NCBI GenBank assembly: GCA_023953835.1
Contig: JAMLJB010000001.1
Span: 2,515,501 to 2,579,500 of the forward strand
Length of the DNA: 64,000 nucleotides
Direction of reading: 5' to 3'
Origin: Rhizobiaceae bacterium
GTDB lineage: Bacteria; Pseudomonadota; Alphaproteobacteria; Rhizobiales; Rhizobiaceae
This document shows, one piece after another, positions 7,122-16,420 of this stretch. Numbering within the stretch: position 1 is the stretch's first letter; every line of letters starts with the position of its first letter. Made by a program: the position numbers and the translations under genes. The notes under the pieces are model-generated. The model ran no database searches. It had not been told where the DNA came from and worked only from the letters and a program-made list of their open reading frames with translations.

Positions 7122-9938
7122 TCACTGTCCCAGCCGTTCGAGCAAGGCGGGCACATGCACCTGGTCGGATTTGTAGTTGCCGGTCAGCATGTACATGACG
7201 ATGTTCACGCCGGCCCTGTAGGCATAGATGCGCTGCATCGGATCGCCCGGAATGGTGGGCAGCAACGGCGCGCCATTGTCGTCGATCGCCCATGCGCCCG
7301 CGAAATCATTGCCGGTTATCAGGATCGGTGAAACGCCGTCGCCGGTGCGCACGGGGGCATTGTCCGGATTGCTCGCGTCGAGCGAGGCCTCCACCCATAG
7401 GGGGCTGCCGTCATACCTGCCGGGGAAGGATTTCAGGATGAAGAACGCCTTTGAAAGCACATGGTCCTCGGGCACCGGCTCCAGCGGCGGCACGTTGAGA
7501 TTGCCCAGTATGTCGCGCAGCCGTTGAGTCGCCGGGCTGGCCGCGCCGTCCAGCGCCGACGAATACTGGTCACGCGTGTCGAAAAGCACCGTTCCCCCTT
7601 CCTTCATGTAGGCGTCGATGCGGGCGATCGAATCCTGCGAAGGCATGGGGGCGTTGGCGTCGATGGGCCAGTAGATCAAAGGATAGAACGCAAGCTCGTC
7701 GCTGCTGATGTCCACGCCGCGCGGCTCGCCCGGTTCGAGCGCGGTCTTTTCGGTCATGAACTGCGACAGGCCGGTCAGTCCCGCCTTGCTGATATTGTCC
7801 ACCGAGGAATTGCCGGTCACCACATAGGCCAGGTGCGTCACCGCCACCGCATCGATTGCCGTCGCGTCGTCCGGCTTGCTGTCCTGCGCGCGTGCTGAGT
7901 CCGGCGCGACAGTAATCATGATCGCTACGAGCAATGCGGTCGCCGCTCCTACGACAGGCCGCGCCGATTGCCAGCGCAGCCGCCCCGCCATCCACAGCAT
8001 GATGAGGCCGTCCACGAGGAAAAACAGCAGGGCCGCCGCCAAGAGCGGTCCTTTCAGGTCGGTCGATTCGTCCTGTGCGTATCGCTCGGTCAGAACCGGC
8101 ACCGACACCTGCGGGCGAACGACTGGAGCCAGCACCGCATCCGCTGGCAGCAGATTATGCGCCAGCAGGCCTTCCTCGCTGCCGTAGAGCCCGGGCGGGT
8201 TCTCGATCGTCACCGCCGCCGCCTTCGCGCCGGCCTCGATGGGCCGCGCCTCGCCGCCCGGCGGCACCAGTTGCCCGTCTGCCGCGATCAGCCGATAGGG
8301 CGCGAGCCGGGCGTTCTGGGCAGACGCTTCGCCGGGCGCGATTGCACCCTGGTTGCGCGATAGCTGCACGATTCGCCGCATCATTTCCACGAATGTGCCA
8401 GAAATCGGCAGGTTAGACCATGTGGCCTGTGGCGTTACGTGAAAGAGCACGACAATACCCTTGCCGCGCCGGTCGCCCGTGACGAGCGGCGTGCCGTCGG
8501 CCAGCGTTGCCCATGTGCGGTCGATCAGGTCCGGCGTCGGCTCCGCGAGGATCTGGCGCGATACCGTCACTTCGGAGGGCGGCGAGAGGTCGGCGAACGG
8601 CCCATTCGGCGGAAATTCGGTGACCGGCTGCGGCTCGGTCCATGACAACGCACCGCCAAGTTGCCGTTCGCCCGCCCGCAACATCACCGGCAGCAGTTCG
8701 GAATCATTGCCCGCCTGGATCAGGCTTGAGCTTGCAAAGCGCACCAGCGTGCCGCCGTTATTGAGCCACCGCACGAGGTCGGGCCGCACGGTTTCCGGCA
8801 CTACGCCGACATCGGCCATGACGATCACCGCCGGCTTCTGGTCCAGCACCTCGGCGATCGCCGCTCCGATCTCGGGGTTTTCCGGCTCCACGATATCGGC
8901 GAAAGGCTGCAGCGCGCGGCGCAGGTAGTAGGTTGGCGACAAGAGCAGCCGGGCGGCGTCCTGCGGTGTCTGCGACAACAGGCCGACGCGCCGCCGCTTG
9001 TCGGAATTGTCCAGCACGCGCACACCTGCGGCATGGCGCTCGCCGTCAAGCACGATGGTCGCGAAATCGTTGCGCAGTTCGAACGGCACCACCATCTCGC
9101 CCTTGCCGACGGTCTGTCCGGGGCCGAAGCTGATCGTGGCGTCGCCGATGCGGCGGCCCTTGTTGTCGAGCGCGCCCGCCGTCACGTTGCGCGGGGCCGC
9201 GTTGCCCTGCGGGCGCACCGCCGTGATCGAGAAGCGGTCGATCTCGTTGTTTGCCGCCGTCATCGCCAGCATGGAAAGGCTGTCGGGCTGCACCCAGACG
9301 AGGTTTGCAGGGGCATGCGCGAGCAGCCGCGCAAAGGCCGGCGCGTCGTTTTCCGCGGCCAGTCCGTCCGACAGCACCGCAATGCTCGCGCCCGGATAGC
9401 GGGCAAGCTCGTCGCCGACGCGTTGAAGCACCTCCGCGCGGTCGGTCGGCAAAGGGCGCGGGGCCACCGCTGCCAGCCGGTTGCGCGCTTCCCCGGTCGT
9501 GTAAGGCCCGATCTGCTGGTTCGACTTTTCCGCCGTGAACGCCAGCATGACCGGCACGCCGTTCTCCTCGGCGTCGTTGATCAGGCGTTCGGCGGTCGAA
9601 ACGCGCATGCGCCAGTCGCTGGCGCTCGACCAGCCATTGTCCATCACGATTGCCAGCAGGCTTCCGTTGGCGGGCAGCCTTTCGCGCGGATTGAGCACCG
9701 GGTCGGCGATGGCGAACACGATCAGCGCCGCCATGGCGAGCCGAAGCAGCGTCAGCCACCAGGGGCTCTTGCTCGGCGTTTCTTCCTTCTTAGCCACGCG
9801 TTCCAGAATCCTGAGTGGCGGAAACACCTCCACAAGCGGCTTTGGCGGCGTCAGCCGCAGCAACCACCAGATGACCGGCAGCGCCAGCAGGCCCCAGAGA
9901 ACGGCGGGAACGCCGAAGGACAGCGGAAGCCAGCTCAT
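7122..9938 (-). CDS. DUF4159 protein with BatA-type N-terminus
   Basis: 938 residues. The N-terminal ~90 residues (two membrane segments, LLRLTPPKPLVEVFPPLRIL) match the aerotolerance-regulator BatA N-terminal domain. A VWA-like region follows, with a degenerate metal site (IVMDNGWSS). A membrane segment lies near 640-660 and a second, signal-like segment near 670-690. The final ~220 residues carry the DUF4159 pattern (THLAYVVTG, FYPLIYWP, GGTVLFDTRDQ, CxxC-free). It overlaps the DUF58 gene by four bases (ATGA). Such proteins always travel with MoxR and DUF58 genes; role probably envelope stress or maturation, inferred. Confidence 0.85.
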   Translation of the reverse strand: MSWLPLSFGVPAVLWGLLALPVIWWLLRLTPPKPLVEVFPPLRILERVAKKEETPSKSPWWLTLLRLAMAALIVFAIADPVLNPRERLPANGSLLAIVMDNGWSSASDWRMRVSTAERLINDAEENGVPVMLAFTAEKSNQQIGPYTTGEARNRLAAVAPRPLPTDRAEVLQRVGDELARYPGASIAVLSDGLAAENDAPAFARLLAHAPANLVWVQPDSLSMLAMTAANNEIDRFSITAVRPQGNAAPRNVTAGALDNKGRRIGDATISFGPGQTVGKGEMVVPFELRNDFATIVLDGERHAAGVRVLDNSDKRRRVGLLSQTPQDAARLLLSPTYYLRRALQPFADIVEPENPEIGAAIAEVLDQKPAVIVMADVGVVPETVRPDLVRWLNNGGTLVRFASSSLIQAGNDSELLPVMLRAGERQLGGALSWTEPQPVTEFPPNGPFADLSPPSEVTVSRQILAEPTPDLIDRTWATLADGTPLVTGDRRGKGIVVLFHVTPQATWSNLPISGTFVEMMRRIVQLSRNQGAIAPGEASAQNARLAPYRLIAADGQLVPPGGEARPIEAGAKAAAVTIENPPGLYGSEEGLLAHNLLPADAVLAPVVRPQVSVPVLTERYAQDESTDLKGPLLAAALLFFLVDGLIMLWMAGRLRWQSARPVVGAATALLVAIMITVAPDSARAQDSKPDDATAIDAVAVTHLAYVVTGNSSVDNISKAGLTGLSQFMTEKTALEPGEPRGVDISSDELAFYPLIYWPIDANAPMPSQDSIARIDAYMKEGGTVLFDTRDQYSSALDGAASPATQRLRDILGNLNVPPLEPVPEDHVLSKAFFILKSFPGRYDGSPLWVEASLDASNPDNAPVRTGDGVSPILITGNDFAGAWAIDDNGAPLLPTIPGDPMQRIYAYRAGVNIVMYMLTGNYKSDQVHVPALLERLGQ

Positions 9939-10840
9939 CGCGCGCCGCCCGTATTCTCGACGGACATGGCCATGTGCACGCGCACCAGCGCTTCGGAGGC
10001 GAGCGCATCGGTGTGGTTGACGGTGTAGCTCCAGCCGCGCCGCCGCGCGGTGGCGGCAAGCGTTTCGCGGCGGGCAAGGTAGAGCGCGCGATAGTCGTCC
10101 TTCACCTGCTCGGCTCGCCCGAATGTCAGTTTCCGGCCCGTCTCGGGATCAAGAAATTCCGTGCGGCCCGCATAGGGGAAGTTCTCTTCCGCAGGGTCCG
10201 CGACCTCGATCAGATGCACGCGCACGCCGCGCTGCGCGAGCGGTTCCAGCAGCGCAACGGTTTCCTCGACCGGATCGAGGAAGTCGCTGACGATGACGAA
10301 TTCCGAGAAGCGCTTGACCCCCGTGAGGTCGGGCCGCAGCGGCAGTTGCGCCGCATGCATCAGGTGGGAGGCAAGCCTTTCGGCCCCGTCGCGCGCGATG
10401 AAGGGATCGGTCAGCCCCGGCCAGGCGATGCGCTCGCCGCTGCGTGAAAGCAGTTCCGCCATGGCGAGCGTCAGCACCATTGCCCGCGATTCCTTGGAAA
10501 CGGTCGCGGCGCCCGATTTGTAGAGCATGGAAGGTGAGGGGTCGGCCCATAGCCAAACCGTATGCGCAGCCTCCCATTCCTTGTCGCGCACATAGATATG
10601 TTCGTCGCGGGCCGAACGCCGCCAGTCGATGCGCGATTGCGCCTCGCCCTCCACATAGTGGCGGAACTGCCAGAAATTCTCGCCGATTCCGCGTTTCTTC
10701 CTGCCATGCCATCCGGCAATCACGGTGTTGACGATGCGCTGGGCCTCGATCAGCAGGTCAGGCACGAGCGAAGCGCGCAGCCGTCCGCGCGCAAGCGCAT
10801 CTCGCGTCGCGACGGGAGCCTGTGCTTCGCCGACTGCCAT
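9935..10840 (-). CDS. DUF58 domain protein
   Basis: 301 residues, soluble, with the DUF58 signature (GENFWQFRHYVEGEAQSRIDW followed by a second R-S-A-R element) about 60 residues in. The second half is a VWA-like fold, with LWADPSPSM providing the DxSxS metal site and FVIVSDFLD a conserved strand. DUF58 proteins are the usual partners of MoxR AAA+ ATPases. Its start overlaps the stop of moxR by one base (TGATG) and its stop overlaps the DUF4159 start, so all four genes are translationally coupled. Confidence 0.88.
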   Translation of the reverse strand: MAVGEAQAPVATRDALARGRLRASLVPDLLIEAQRIVNTVIAGWHGRKKRGIGENFWQFRHYVEGEAQSRIDWRRSARDEHIYVRDKEWEAAHTVWLWADPSPSMLYKSGAATVSKESRAMVLTLAMAELLSRSGERIAWPGLTDPFIARDGAERLASHLMHAAQLPLRPDLTGVKRFSEFVIVSDFLDPVEETVALLEPLAQRGVRVHLIEVADPAEENFPYAGRTEFLDPETGRKLTFGRAEQVKDDYRALYLARRETLAATARRRGWSYTVNHTDALASEALVRVHMAMSVENTGGAR

Positions 10841-11844
10841 CAGAGCGCTTTCACCAGCCTCGCGATGACATCCCGAACCGACATGCCTTCGGCGCGCGCG
10901 CCGAAGGTCAGCGCCATGCGGTGCTGGAGAACCGGTTCGGCGAGTGCGCGAACATCGTCCACGGAAGGCGCCAGCCGCCCGTCATAGAGCGCGCGGGCGC
11001 GGGCGCACAGCGTCAACGCCTGGCTGGCACGTGGTCCCGGTCCCCACGCGATTGTCTTGTCGGCTTCCGCGCCGCCCTGTCCGGGGCGCGCCGAGCGCAC
11101 CAGCGACAGGATGGCCTCGACGACGCTCTCGGAAACCGGCATGCGGCGAATGAGATACTGGATTTCCTTCAGCCGCTCGGGGGTCGTGACATTGCTTGCG
11201 CTGGAATCGCCTATGCCGGTCGTCTCAAGCAGGATGCGGCGTTCCGCGTCGAGTTCCGGGTAGGGCACGTCCACCTGCATCAGGAACCGGTCGAGCTGGG
11301 CCTCGGGCAGCGGATATGTGCCTTCCTGCTCAAGCGGGTTCTGCGTCGCCAGCACATGGAACGGACGGGGCAGGTCATGCCGCGCGCCGGCCACCGTCAC
11401 GTGATATTCCTGCATTGCCTGCAACAGCGCCGATTGGGTTCTCGGGCTGGCGCGGTTGATCTCGTCGGCCATCAGCAACTGGGCGAAGATCGGTCCCGGC
11501 ACGAAGCGGAAGGAGCGGCGGCCCGCTTCGTCCTGGTCCATGACTTCGGAACCCAGAATATCGGAAGGCATGAGGTCGGGTGTGAACTGGACGCGCCTTG
11601 CATCCATGCCGAGCACTGTACCCAGAGTTTCCACCAACTTGGTCTTGGCAAGGCCCGGCACGCCGACCAGCAGCGTGTGTCCGCCGGCGAGAATGGCGAC
11701 CAGCGTTCGCTCCACGACGCTTTCCTGCCCGAAGATCACCTTTCCGACACCCTCGCGGATGCGGGCGATTTCGGCCAGCGCCTTGTCGGCCTCCGCCACC
11801 ATCTCGGCGTCGCTCAGCGGGATTTCTTTGACATAGACGCTCAT
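10840..11844 (-). CDS. MoxR-family AAA+ ATPase
   Basis: 334-residue AAA+ chaperone of the MoxR (AAA_3) family. Walker A is GVPGLAKTKL, Walker B LLMADEINRASP, sensor 1 FHVLATQNPLEQ, followed by the conserved EAQLDRFL segment and the C-terminal lid. MoxR proteins use ATP to help assemble or activate VWA-domain partners, here most likely DUF58, DUF4159 and the 694-residue membrane protein. First gene of the operon. Only 41 bases separate its start from the inverted-repeat element at 11886-12151, so its promoter probably overlaps that element. Confidence 0.9.
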   Translation of the reverse strand: MSVYVKEIPLSDAEMVAEADKALAEIARIREGVGKVIFGQESVVERTLVAILAGGHTLLVGVPGLAKTKLVETLGTVLGMDARRVQFTPDLMPSDILGSEVMDQDEAGRRSFRFVPGPIFAQLLMADEINRASPRTQSALLQAMQEYHVTVAGARHDLPRPFHVLATQNPLEQEGTYPLPEAQLDRFLMQVDVPYPELDAERRILLETTGIGDSSASNVTTPERLKEIQYLIRRMPVSESVVEAILSLVRSARPGQGGAEADKTIAWGPGPRASQALTLCARARALYDGRLAPSVDDVRALAEPVLQHRMALTFGARAEGMSVRDVIARLVKAL

Positions 11845-11885
11845 ATGAACCTCATCTTGCAGTGCAGCGTTATGGCGTCAAGACC

Positions 11886-12151
11886 AGGTCATGAACTCAT
11901 AAATCCGATTGAAATGGTGTGAGACCATCGGTTCGGATACGCGAAGGAAAGACGCAGGAAATGTGGTGCATTTTCAAGTCTTTCCGACAAAGTAGCCGGG
12001 CCGATGGACCACATCCGAAGGACGCCGAAACGGCTGCAAGCTGCCGCGTCGAAGCGCTCGAACGATGGAACCCCATCGCCCTTCGCGCTTCTTCTCGCAG
12101 CTTCTTGCCGTTTCAGGCGCCATTTCAAACGCATTTATGAGTCCATGACCT
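11886..12151. repeat. MITE-like element with 34-bp terminal inverted repeats
   Basis: This fills most of the 387-base gap between moxR and the DUF1285 gene. The left end (11886-11919, beginning AGGTCATGAACTCATAAAT) and the reverse complement of the right end (12118-12151) agree at 30 of 34 positions. The 266-base unit encodes nothing convincing; a minus-strand frame of about 80 codons spans it but has no recognisable motif. Ends, size and lack of a transposase gene fit a non-autonomous insertion element or the remnant of an IS. No clean target duplication is visible, so the insertion looks old. Confidence 0.7.
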
Positions 12152-12231
12152 AGCGCAACCATCGGCGCGTGGTGGAGAATATTTCAACAAGTTCGACTGA
12201 CAATCGGAACAAGATTGACTATTTCGTGACC

Positions 12232-12861
12232 ATGACAAGAGACAGCAATACACAAAAGGGAAAGCTCGCCTCCGCGGCCGACAGCAAAGGGCTGGAAGCG
12301 CTGGTTTCCCGGGCTGCCCGGGCCGGCAAGGGCCTGCCCCCTGTGGAGCGCTGGAATCCGCCGTTTTGCGGCGATCTGGACATGGAAATCCGCCGCGACG
12401 GCACCTGGTTCTACCTCGGCACGCCGATTGGCCGGCAACCGCTCGTTCAACTTTTCTCGACCGTGCTCAGAAAGGACGATGACGGCGCGACCTATCTGGT
12501 GACACCGGTCGAAAAAGTGCGCATTCGCGTGGTCGACGCGCCCTTTGTCGCAGTCGAGATGAATGTTTCGGGTAGCGGCGCGGACCAGGTCATCACCTTT
12601 CGCACCAATGTCGGCGACGTGGTCGAGGCCGACGAGGCCCATCCCGTTCGATTCGTCGACGAACCGGAAACGGGTGGCCTCAAGCCCTATGTCCTCGTGC
12701 GCGGAAGGCTGGAGGCGCTGGTTTCGCGGCCGGTCATGTACGAGCTCGTCTCCCACGGCGAGGAAATTTTGCTCGGCGGCACGACCATGTTCGCGGTTCG
12801 CTCGCATGGCGCGATTTTTCCTGTCATGCCTGCCGACCAGCTTCACAGGTTGAGCGCATGA
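12232..12861 (+). CDS. DUF1285 domain protein
   Basis: 209 residues, cytoplasmic. It contains the DUF1285 hallmarks: PPVERWNPPFCGDLDMEI at the start of the domain, then RRDGTWFYLGTPIGR, and the beta-rich C-terminal half with PYVLVRGRLEALVSRPVMYE. Structures of the family show two small domains of unknown activity. I chose ATG 12232 over upstream starts because the family begins close to this point. It is the first gene of a three-gene operon with the Nudix hydrolase and cca (overlaps of four bases each), an arrangement I recall as common in Rhizobiales. Confidence 0.88.
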   Translation: MTRDSNTQKGKLASAADSKGLEALVSRAARAGKGLPPVERWNPPFCGDLDMEIRRDGTWFYLGTPIGRQPLVQLFSTVLRKDDDGATYLVTPVEKVRIRVVDAPFVAVEMNVSGSGADQVITFRTNVGDVVEADEAHPVRFVDEPETGGLKPYVLVRGRLEALVSRPVMYELVSHGEEILLGGTTMFAVRSHGAIFPVMPADQLHRLSA

Positions 12862-13499
12862 TGCCCACGGCGGCGAATCTCCACTATACGGTCGACGAAT
12901 TGCGGCGGCGCGTTGCAGCCGATCCCAAGACCGTGGACAAGGACGGATATGGGGACCACCGCTGGAACCCCGATCATCCCCGATTGCACGAAATGCGGGG
13001 AATCAAGCTCCGTGACGCGGCGGTTTTGGTGCCCGTGGTGGACCATCCCGGCGAGGCGTCGGTCATCCTGACGAAGCGCAACGAGGCGCTGCGCAATCAT
13101 TCGGGGCAGGTCGCATTTCCCGGTGGGCGGATCGATGCGACCGACCCGGACGCCGAATTTGCCGCCCTTCGCGAGACCGACGAGGAAATCGGCCTGCACC
13201 CCGACCAGATCGAGATTGTCGGCCGGATGCCCGATTATGTTTCCGGCAGCGGCTATCGCATCGCGCCTGTCATCGGCATCGTTCGCCCCGGTTTTCGGCT
13301 GGCGCTCAACCGCGACGAGGTCGACACCGCCTTCGAGGTGCCGCTGCGGTTTCTGATGGACCCGGCCAATCATCTGCGCAGCAGCCGCGACTGGAATGGC
13401 GTCACCTGGGCGTTCTTCGACATGCCTTATGGCGGCCAGCGCATATGGGGCGTGACCGCCGGGATCATCCGCAGCATTTACGAGAGATATTACGCATGA
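12858..13499 (+). CDS. Nudix hydrolase, CoA pyrophosphatase type
   Basis: 213 residues with a Nudix box around GGRIDATDPDAEFAALRETD-EEIGL and the preceding HSGQVAFPGG typical of the YeaB/NudL CoA pyrophosphatase group. The family hydrolyses CoA and derivatives, or other nucleoside diphosphate compounds; substrate is inferred from family only. Its ATG overlaps the DUF1285 stop and its stop overlaps the cca start (ATGA), so expression is coupled with tRNA 3'-end maturation. Confidence 0.88.
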   Translation: MMPTAANLHYTVDELRRRVAADPKTVDKDGYGDHRWNPDHPRLHEMRGIKLRDAAVLVPVVDHPGEASVILTKRNEALRNHSGQVAFPGGRIDATDPDAEFAALRETDEEIGLHPDQIEIVGRMPDYVSGSGYRIAPVIGIVRPGFRLALNRDEVDTAFEVPLRFLMDPANHLRSSRDWNGVTWAFFDMPYGGQRIWGVTAGIIRSIYERYYA

Positions 13500-14761
13500 G
13501 CGCGCGAGTATCGATTGCGGGACGTGCCCCTTGGCTTGAGAATCCGCATCTCCAGAAGCTGCTCGCCGCGCTCGGGGAAGGAGGGGAGCAGGCGCGCATC
13601 GCGGGCGGCGCGGTGCGCAACGCGCTGCTTGGTGACGCGGTGTCGGATGTAGATATCGCCAGCACGAACCTGCCGCAGGAAACGATCCGGCGCGCCACCG
13701 CCGCCGGCTTCAAGACGGTGCCGACCGGCGTGGAGCACGGCACCGTCACGGTCATTGCCGAGGGCGTGCCCTATGAGGTCACGGCGCTCAGGGACGATGT
13801 CGAGACGGATGGCCGCCGCGCGGTCGTGCGCTTCGGGCGCGACTGGCAGCGCGATGCCGAGCGGCGCGACTTCACCATCAACGCGCTCTATGCGGAGGCC
13901 GATGGAACGGTCATCGATCTTGTGGGCGGCCTGGCCGACATCGAACAGCGCCGCCTGCGCTTCATCGGGGACGCCGAGGCGCGCATTCGGGAGGATTTCC
14001 TGCGCATTCTGCGCTTTTTCCGCTTCTTCGCATGGTATGGCGCGGGTCGCCCGGATGCCGAGGGCCTGAAGGCCTGCGCGCGGCTCAAGGATGGGTTGGA
14101 CCGGCTCTCCGCCGAGCGGGTGTGGGCGGAACTGAAGAAGACGCTTGCCGCTCCCGATCCGTCCCGCGCTCTGTTGTGGATGCGTCAGGCGGGCGTGCTT
14201 TCAAGGATACTGCCGGAGAGCGAGAAATGGGGGATCGATTCGGTCCATTCCGTCGTCGCGGCGGCGCACGATCTCGGCTGGCCCTCGGACCCGCTGCTTC
14301 GGCTGGAGGCGATCGTGCCGCCCGATCCGGCGCGCATGGGTGAACTCGCAAGACGGCTCAAGCTTTCAGCGCGGGAAACGAACAGGCTGCGTGGATGGGC
14401 CTCTGAGGCGCTGCCCGCGGCCGACACAAGCGAGCTCGCGCTTCGCAAGCGGCTCTATTGCGGCGATACTCAGGGCATTGCGGACCGCCTGAAACTGGCT
14501 CTTGCGCAGGCGCGGGCCAAAGCGGTTTCCGATGACAAGGCGCTGACAGAGGCCGCCGGCTATTCGCGGCTGCTGAAGCTCGCGCAAACATGGGAAAAGC
14601 CCGCATTTCCGCTGCGCGGCAGCGATCTCCTCGAACTCGGCATTCCGCCCGGCCCGAAGGTCGGCGAGATGATGCGGTTGCTTGAGGAGATGTGGGTCGG
14701 CTCGGGCTTCACCCTCGACCAGACGACCCTGCTGGAGAAAGCAAAAGCGCTCCCGGTTTAA
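13496..14761 (+). CDS. cca: CCA-adding tRNA nucleotidyltransferase
   Basis: 421 residues, class II polymerase-beta fold enzyme that adds or repairs CCA at tRNA 3' ends (or the poly(A) polymerase relative). Visible motifs are GGAVRNALLG, the catalytic DVDIAS pair of aspartates, VEHGTVTV, RRDFTINALY, and the neck-region IREDFLRILRFFRFF. The start at 13496 overlaps the Nudix stop. Only one such gene is in the window, so an all-in-one CCA enzyme is the simplest call. Its last codons overlap a terminator hairpin serving the convergent DUF1059 gene. Confidence 0.92.
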   Translation: MSARVSIAGRAPWLENPHLQKLLAALGEGGEQARIAGGAVRNALLGDAVSDVDIASTNLPQETIRRATAAGFKTVPTGVEHGTVTVIAEGVPYEVTALRDDVETDGRRAVVRFGRDWQRDAERRDFTINALYAEADGTVIDLVGGLADIEQRRLRFIGDAEARIREDFLRILRFFRFFAWYGAGRPDAEGLKACARLKDGLDRLSAERVWAELKKTLAAPDPSRALLWMRQAGVLSRILPESEKWGIDSVHSVVAAAHDLGWPSDPLLRLEAIVPPDPARMGELARRLKLSARETNRLRGWASEALPAADTSELALRKRLYCGDTQGIADRLKLALAQARAKAVSDDKALTEAAGYSRLLKLAQTWEKPAFPLRGSDLLELGIPPGPKVGEMMRLLEEMWVGSGFTLDQTTLLEKAKALPV

Positions 14762-14770
14762 GGGGAGCGC
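14737..14770 (-). terminator. Intrinsic terminator of the DUF1059 gene
   Basis: GCGCTCCC (14747-14754) pairs with GGGAGCGC (14763-14770) around an 8-base loop. On the minus strand the stem is followed by TTTTGCTTTC, so it ends the DUF1059 transcript while lying inside the 3' end of cca. Confidence 0.7.
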
Positions 14771-14795
14771 CCGTAAAGCTTATAACTTGTCGAGG

Positions 14796-14981
14796 TCAGG
14801 CGGCGTCGCGCACACGCTCGATCCGGGAGCGAATCGCTTCCAGCATCGTCTCGCGAATGGTCGTTTCGCCATGCGTTTCGCGCAGGTGCTCGACCGCCCT
14901 GCGGATCACTTCCGCCTCGTCTTCGTGCCTGGTGTGCCATTCACAGCCCGGTACGAGCGAACCACAATGAAATTCCTTCAT
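14796..14981 (-). CDS. DUF1059 small protein
   Basis: 61 residues matching the DUF1059 pattern: a Cys near the N-terminus (MKEFHCGSLVPGC), a second Cys followed by EWHTRHEDEAEVIRRAVEH, then HLRETHGE. The paired Cys and His residues (C6, C13, H17, H20 and later H) suggest metal binding, which is inferred. A strong AAGGAGG lies 7 bases before the ATG, which decides the start against longer frames. Monocistronic with its own terminator. Function unknown. Confidence 0.85.
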   Translation of the reverse strand: MKEFHCGSLVPGCEWHTRHEDEAEVIRRAVEHLRETHGETTIRETMLEAIRSRIERVRDAA

Positions 14982-15069
14982 TTTTTCCTCCTTATGGTTT
15001 CGCGGGGGATTGTCAGCATAACACGAATGCCCGGCATTGGTTGCGAGAATATGACCGGTCGCGGGAAAG

Positions 15070-15975
15070 TTATGGCCAGTGGACAACCGGCGGCAGGCTG
15101 GACAGGATCGAAGCGACATTGCCGCCCGTCCTCAGGCCGAAAATCGTCCCGCGGTCGTAGAGCAGGTTGAACTCGACATAGCGGCCACGCCGCACGAGCT
15201 GTTCCTCGCGGTCGGCGTCCGTCCAGGGTGCTTCGGCATTGGCGGACACGATCTGCGGATAGACACCGAGAAACGCCTCGCCCACGTCCCTGACGAAGGC
15301 AAAATCGGCATCCCAGCCGCCATTTTCGGGCGAGGAATGCTGATAATCGAAGAATATGCCGCCAATTCCGCGCGGCTCATTTCGGTGCGGCAGGAAGAAA
15401 TAGCGGTCGCACCATTCCTTGAAATGGGCGTAGTTGGCGACGGCGTGAGCCTTGCAGGCGGCGCGCATCGCAGCGTGGAAGGCTACGGAGTCCGGGTCGT
15501 CCTGCGTCCGGCGGCGATCCAGCATCGGGGTCAAATCGGCTCCGCCCCCGAACCACCAGCGCGAAGTCACCACCATGCGGGTGTTCATGTGGACGGTCGG
15601 CACGTTGGGGCTAACCGGATGAATTATAAGGGATATCCCGCTTGCCCAAAAACGGGGATCGTCTTCTGCGCCGGGAATCTGCTTGCGGAATTCCGGCGAA
15701 AACTCGCCATGCACGGTTGAGACATGGACACCCGCCTTCTCGAACACGCGGCCATGCATGAGCGACATCGTCCCGCCGCCGCCACGGCCTTCGTCGCGCT
15801 GCCAGGGCGTGCGCTCGAAGCGTCCGGCAGGGAGTGCCGCGTCGCCAAACCGGCCTTCCAGCGCTTCCAGTTCCGCACAGATCCGGTCGCGCAGGGCAGC
15901 GAACCAGCGCGAGGCGGTTTCTTTCCGCTCCTCCATATCGGGCGGGACGCCGACCGGAATTTCCTTGCGATCCAA
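15070..15975 (-). CDS. hemF: Oxygen-dependent coproporphyrinogen III oxidase
   Basis: 301 residues, heme biosynthesis: converts coproporphyrinogen III to protoporphyrinogen IX using O2. Conserved blocks include [70 protein letters not shown] and [21 protein letters not shown] place the start at TTG 15975, preceded by AGGAG at spacing 8, because family members begin close to this point; longer frames continue upstream without similarity. Divergent from the small gene at 16070. Confidence 0.92.
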   Translation of the reverse strand: MDRKEIPVGVPPDMEERKETASRWFAALRDRICAELEALEGRFGDAALPAGRFERTPWQRDEGRGGGGTMSLMHGRVFEKAGVHVSTVHGEFSPEFRKQIPGAEDDPRFWASGISLIIHPVSPNVPTVHMNTRMVVTSRWWFGGGADLTPMLDRRRTQDDPDSVAFHAAMRAACKAHAVANYAHFKEWCDRYFFLPHRNEPRGIGGIFFDYQHSSPENGGWDADFAFVRDVGEAFLGVYPQIVSANAEAPWTDADREEQLVRRGRYVEFNLLYDRGTIFGLRTGGNVASILSSLPPVVHWP

Positions 15976-16069
15976 TGGTTTGGCTCCTTGCTTCGCAACC
16001 TGCGAAAAGACTCGCAATCGTCGCCGACGATCCCTAATCTCATAGGCGTGCTGGTCAAGGAGTTCTTTC

Positions 16070-16327
16070 TTGCGGACACCGGCAAGGCCACCGTTGGACG
16101 GTCTGAAACAACGTCTGGCGAAGAGCAGGGAAAAAACCGGCGGCAAGCGCAATGACGGGTTCTTGCGCGAGACCTTTGTGCTGCCTCGGTCGGACGCCAG
16201 GCTGAAGGCGCGGGAGTGGTTCGACCGCTGGCCGAAGCAGGCTTACTGGACCGAAATCGAAAGTTGGTTCGAGCGGCCGGACGACGTGATCGAGTTCACG
16301 ATAAGGCGGCTTCCGGCTGCGGATTAG
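16070..16327 (+). CDS. Conserved small protein of unknown function
   Basis: 85 residues with no membrane segment: rich in basic residues at the start, then [32 protein letters not shown] and [10 protein letters not shown]. The TTG at 16070 has AAGGAG 7 bases upstream, which is why I accept it as a gene. It is divergent from hemF with 94 bases between the starts. The last 50 residues look like a compact conserved domain, but I do not recognise the family. Confidence 0.6.
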   Translation: MRTPARPPLDGLKQRLAKSREKTGGKRNDGFLRETFVLPRSDARLKAREWFDRWPKQAYWTEIESWFERPDDVIEFTIRRLPAAD

Positions 16328-16420
16328 CGTGCAACATCGCGCAGTCCGCGCGCAAAAATGTGCAAATCGTCGAAAACGCGCCCGCATAAATTCCGTTTTA
16401 CGCGAAGAACGGCGTTTTTC

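Noticed and set aside
5630..7198. A 522-codon plus-strand frame opposite the 694-residue membrane protein
   Set aside because: Arg/His/Asp-rich shadow of the real minus-strand gene, without ribosome site.
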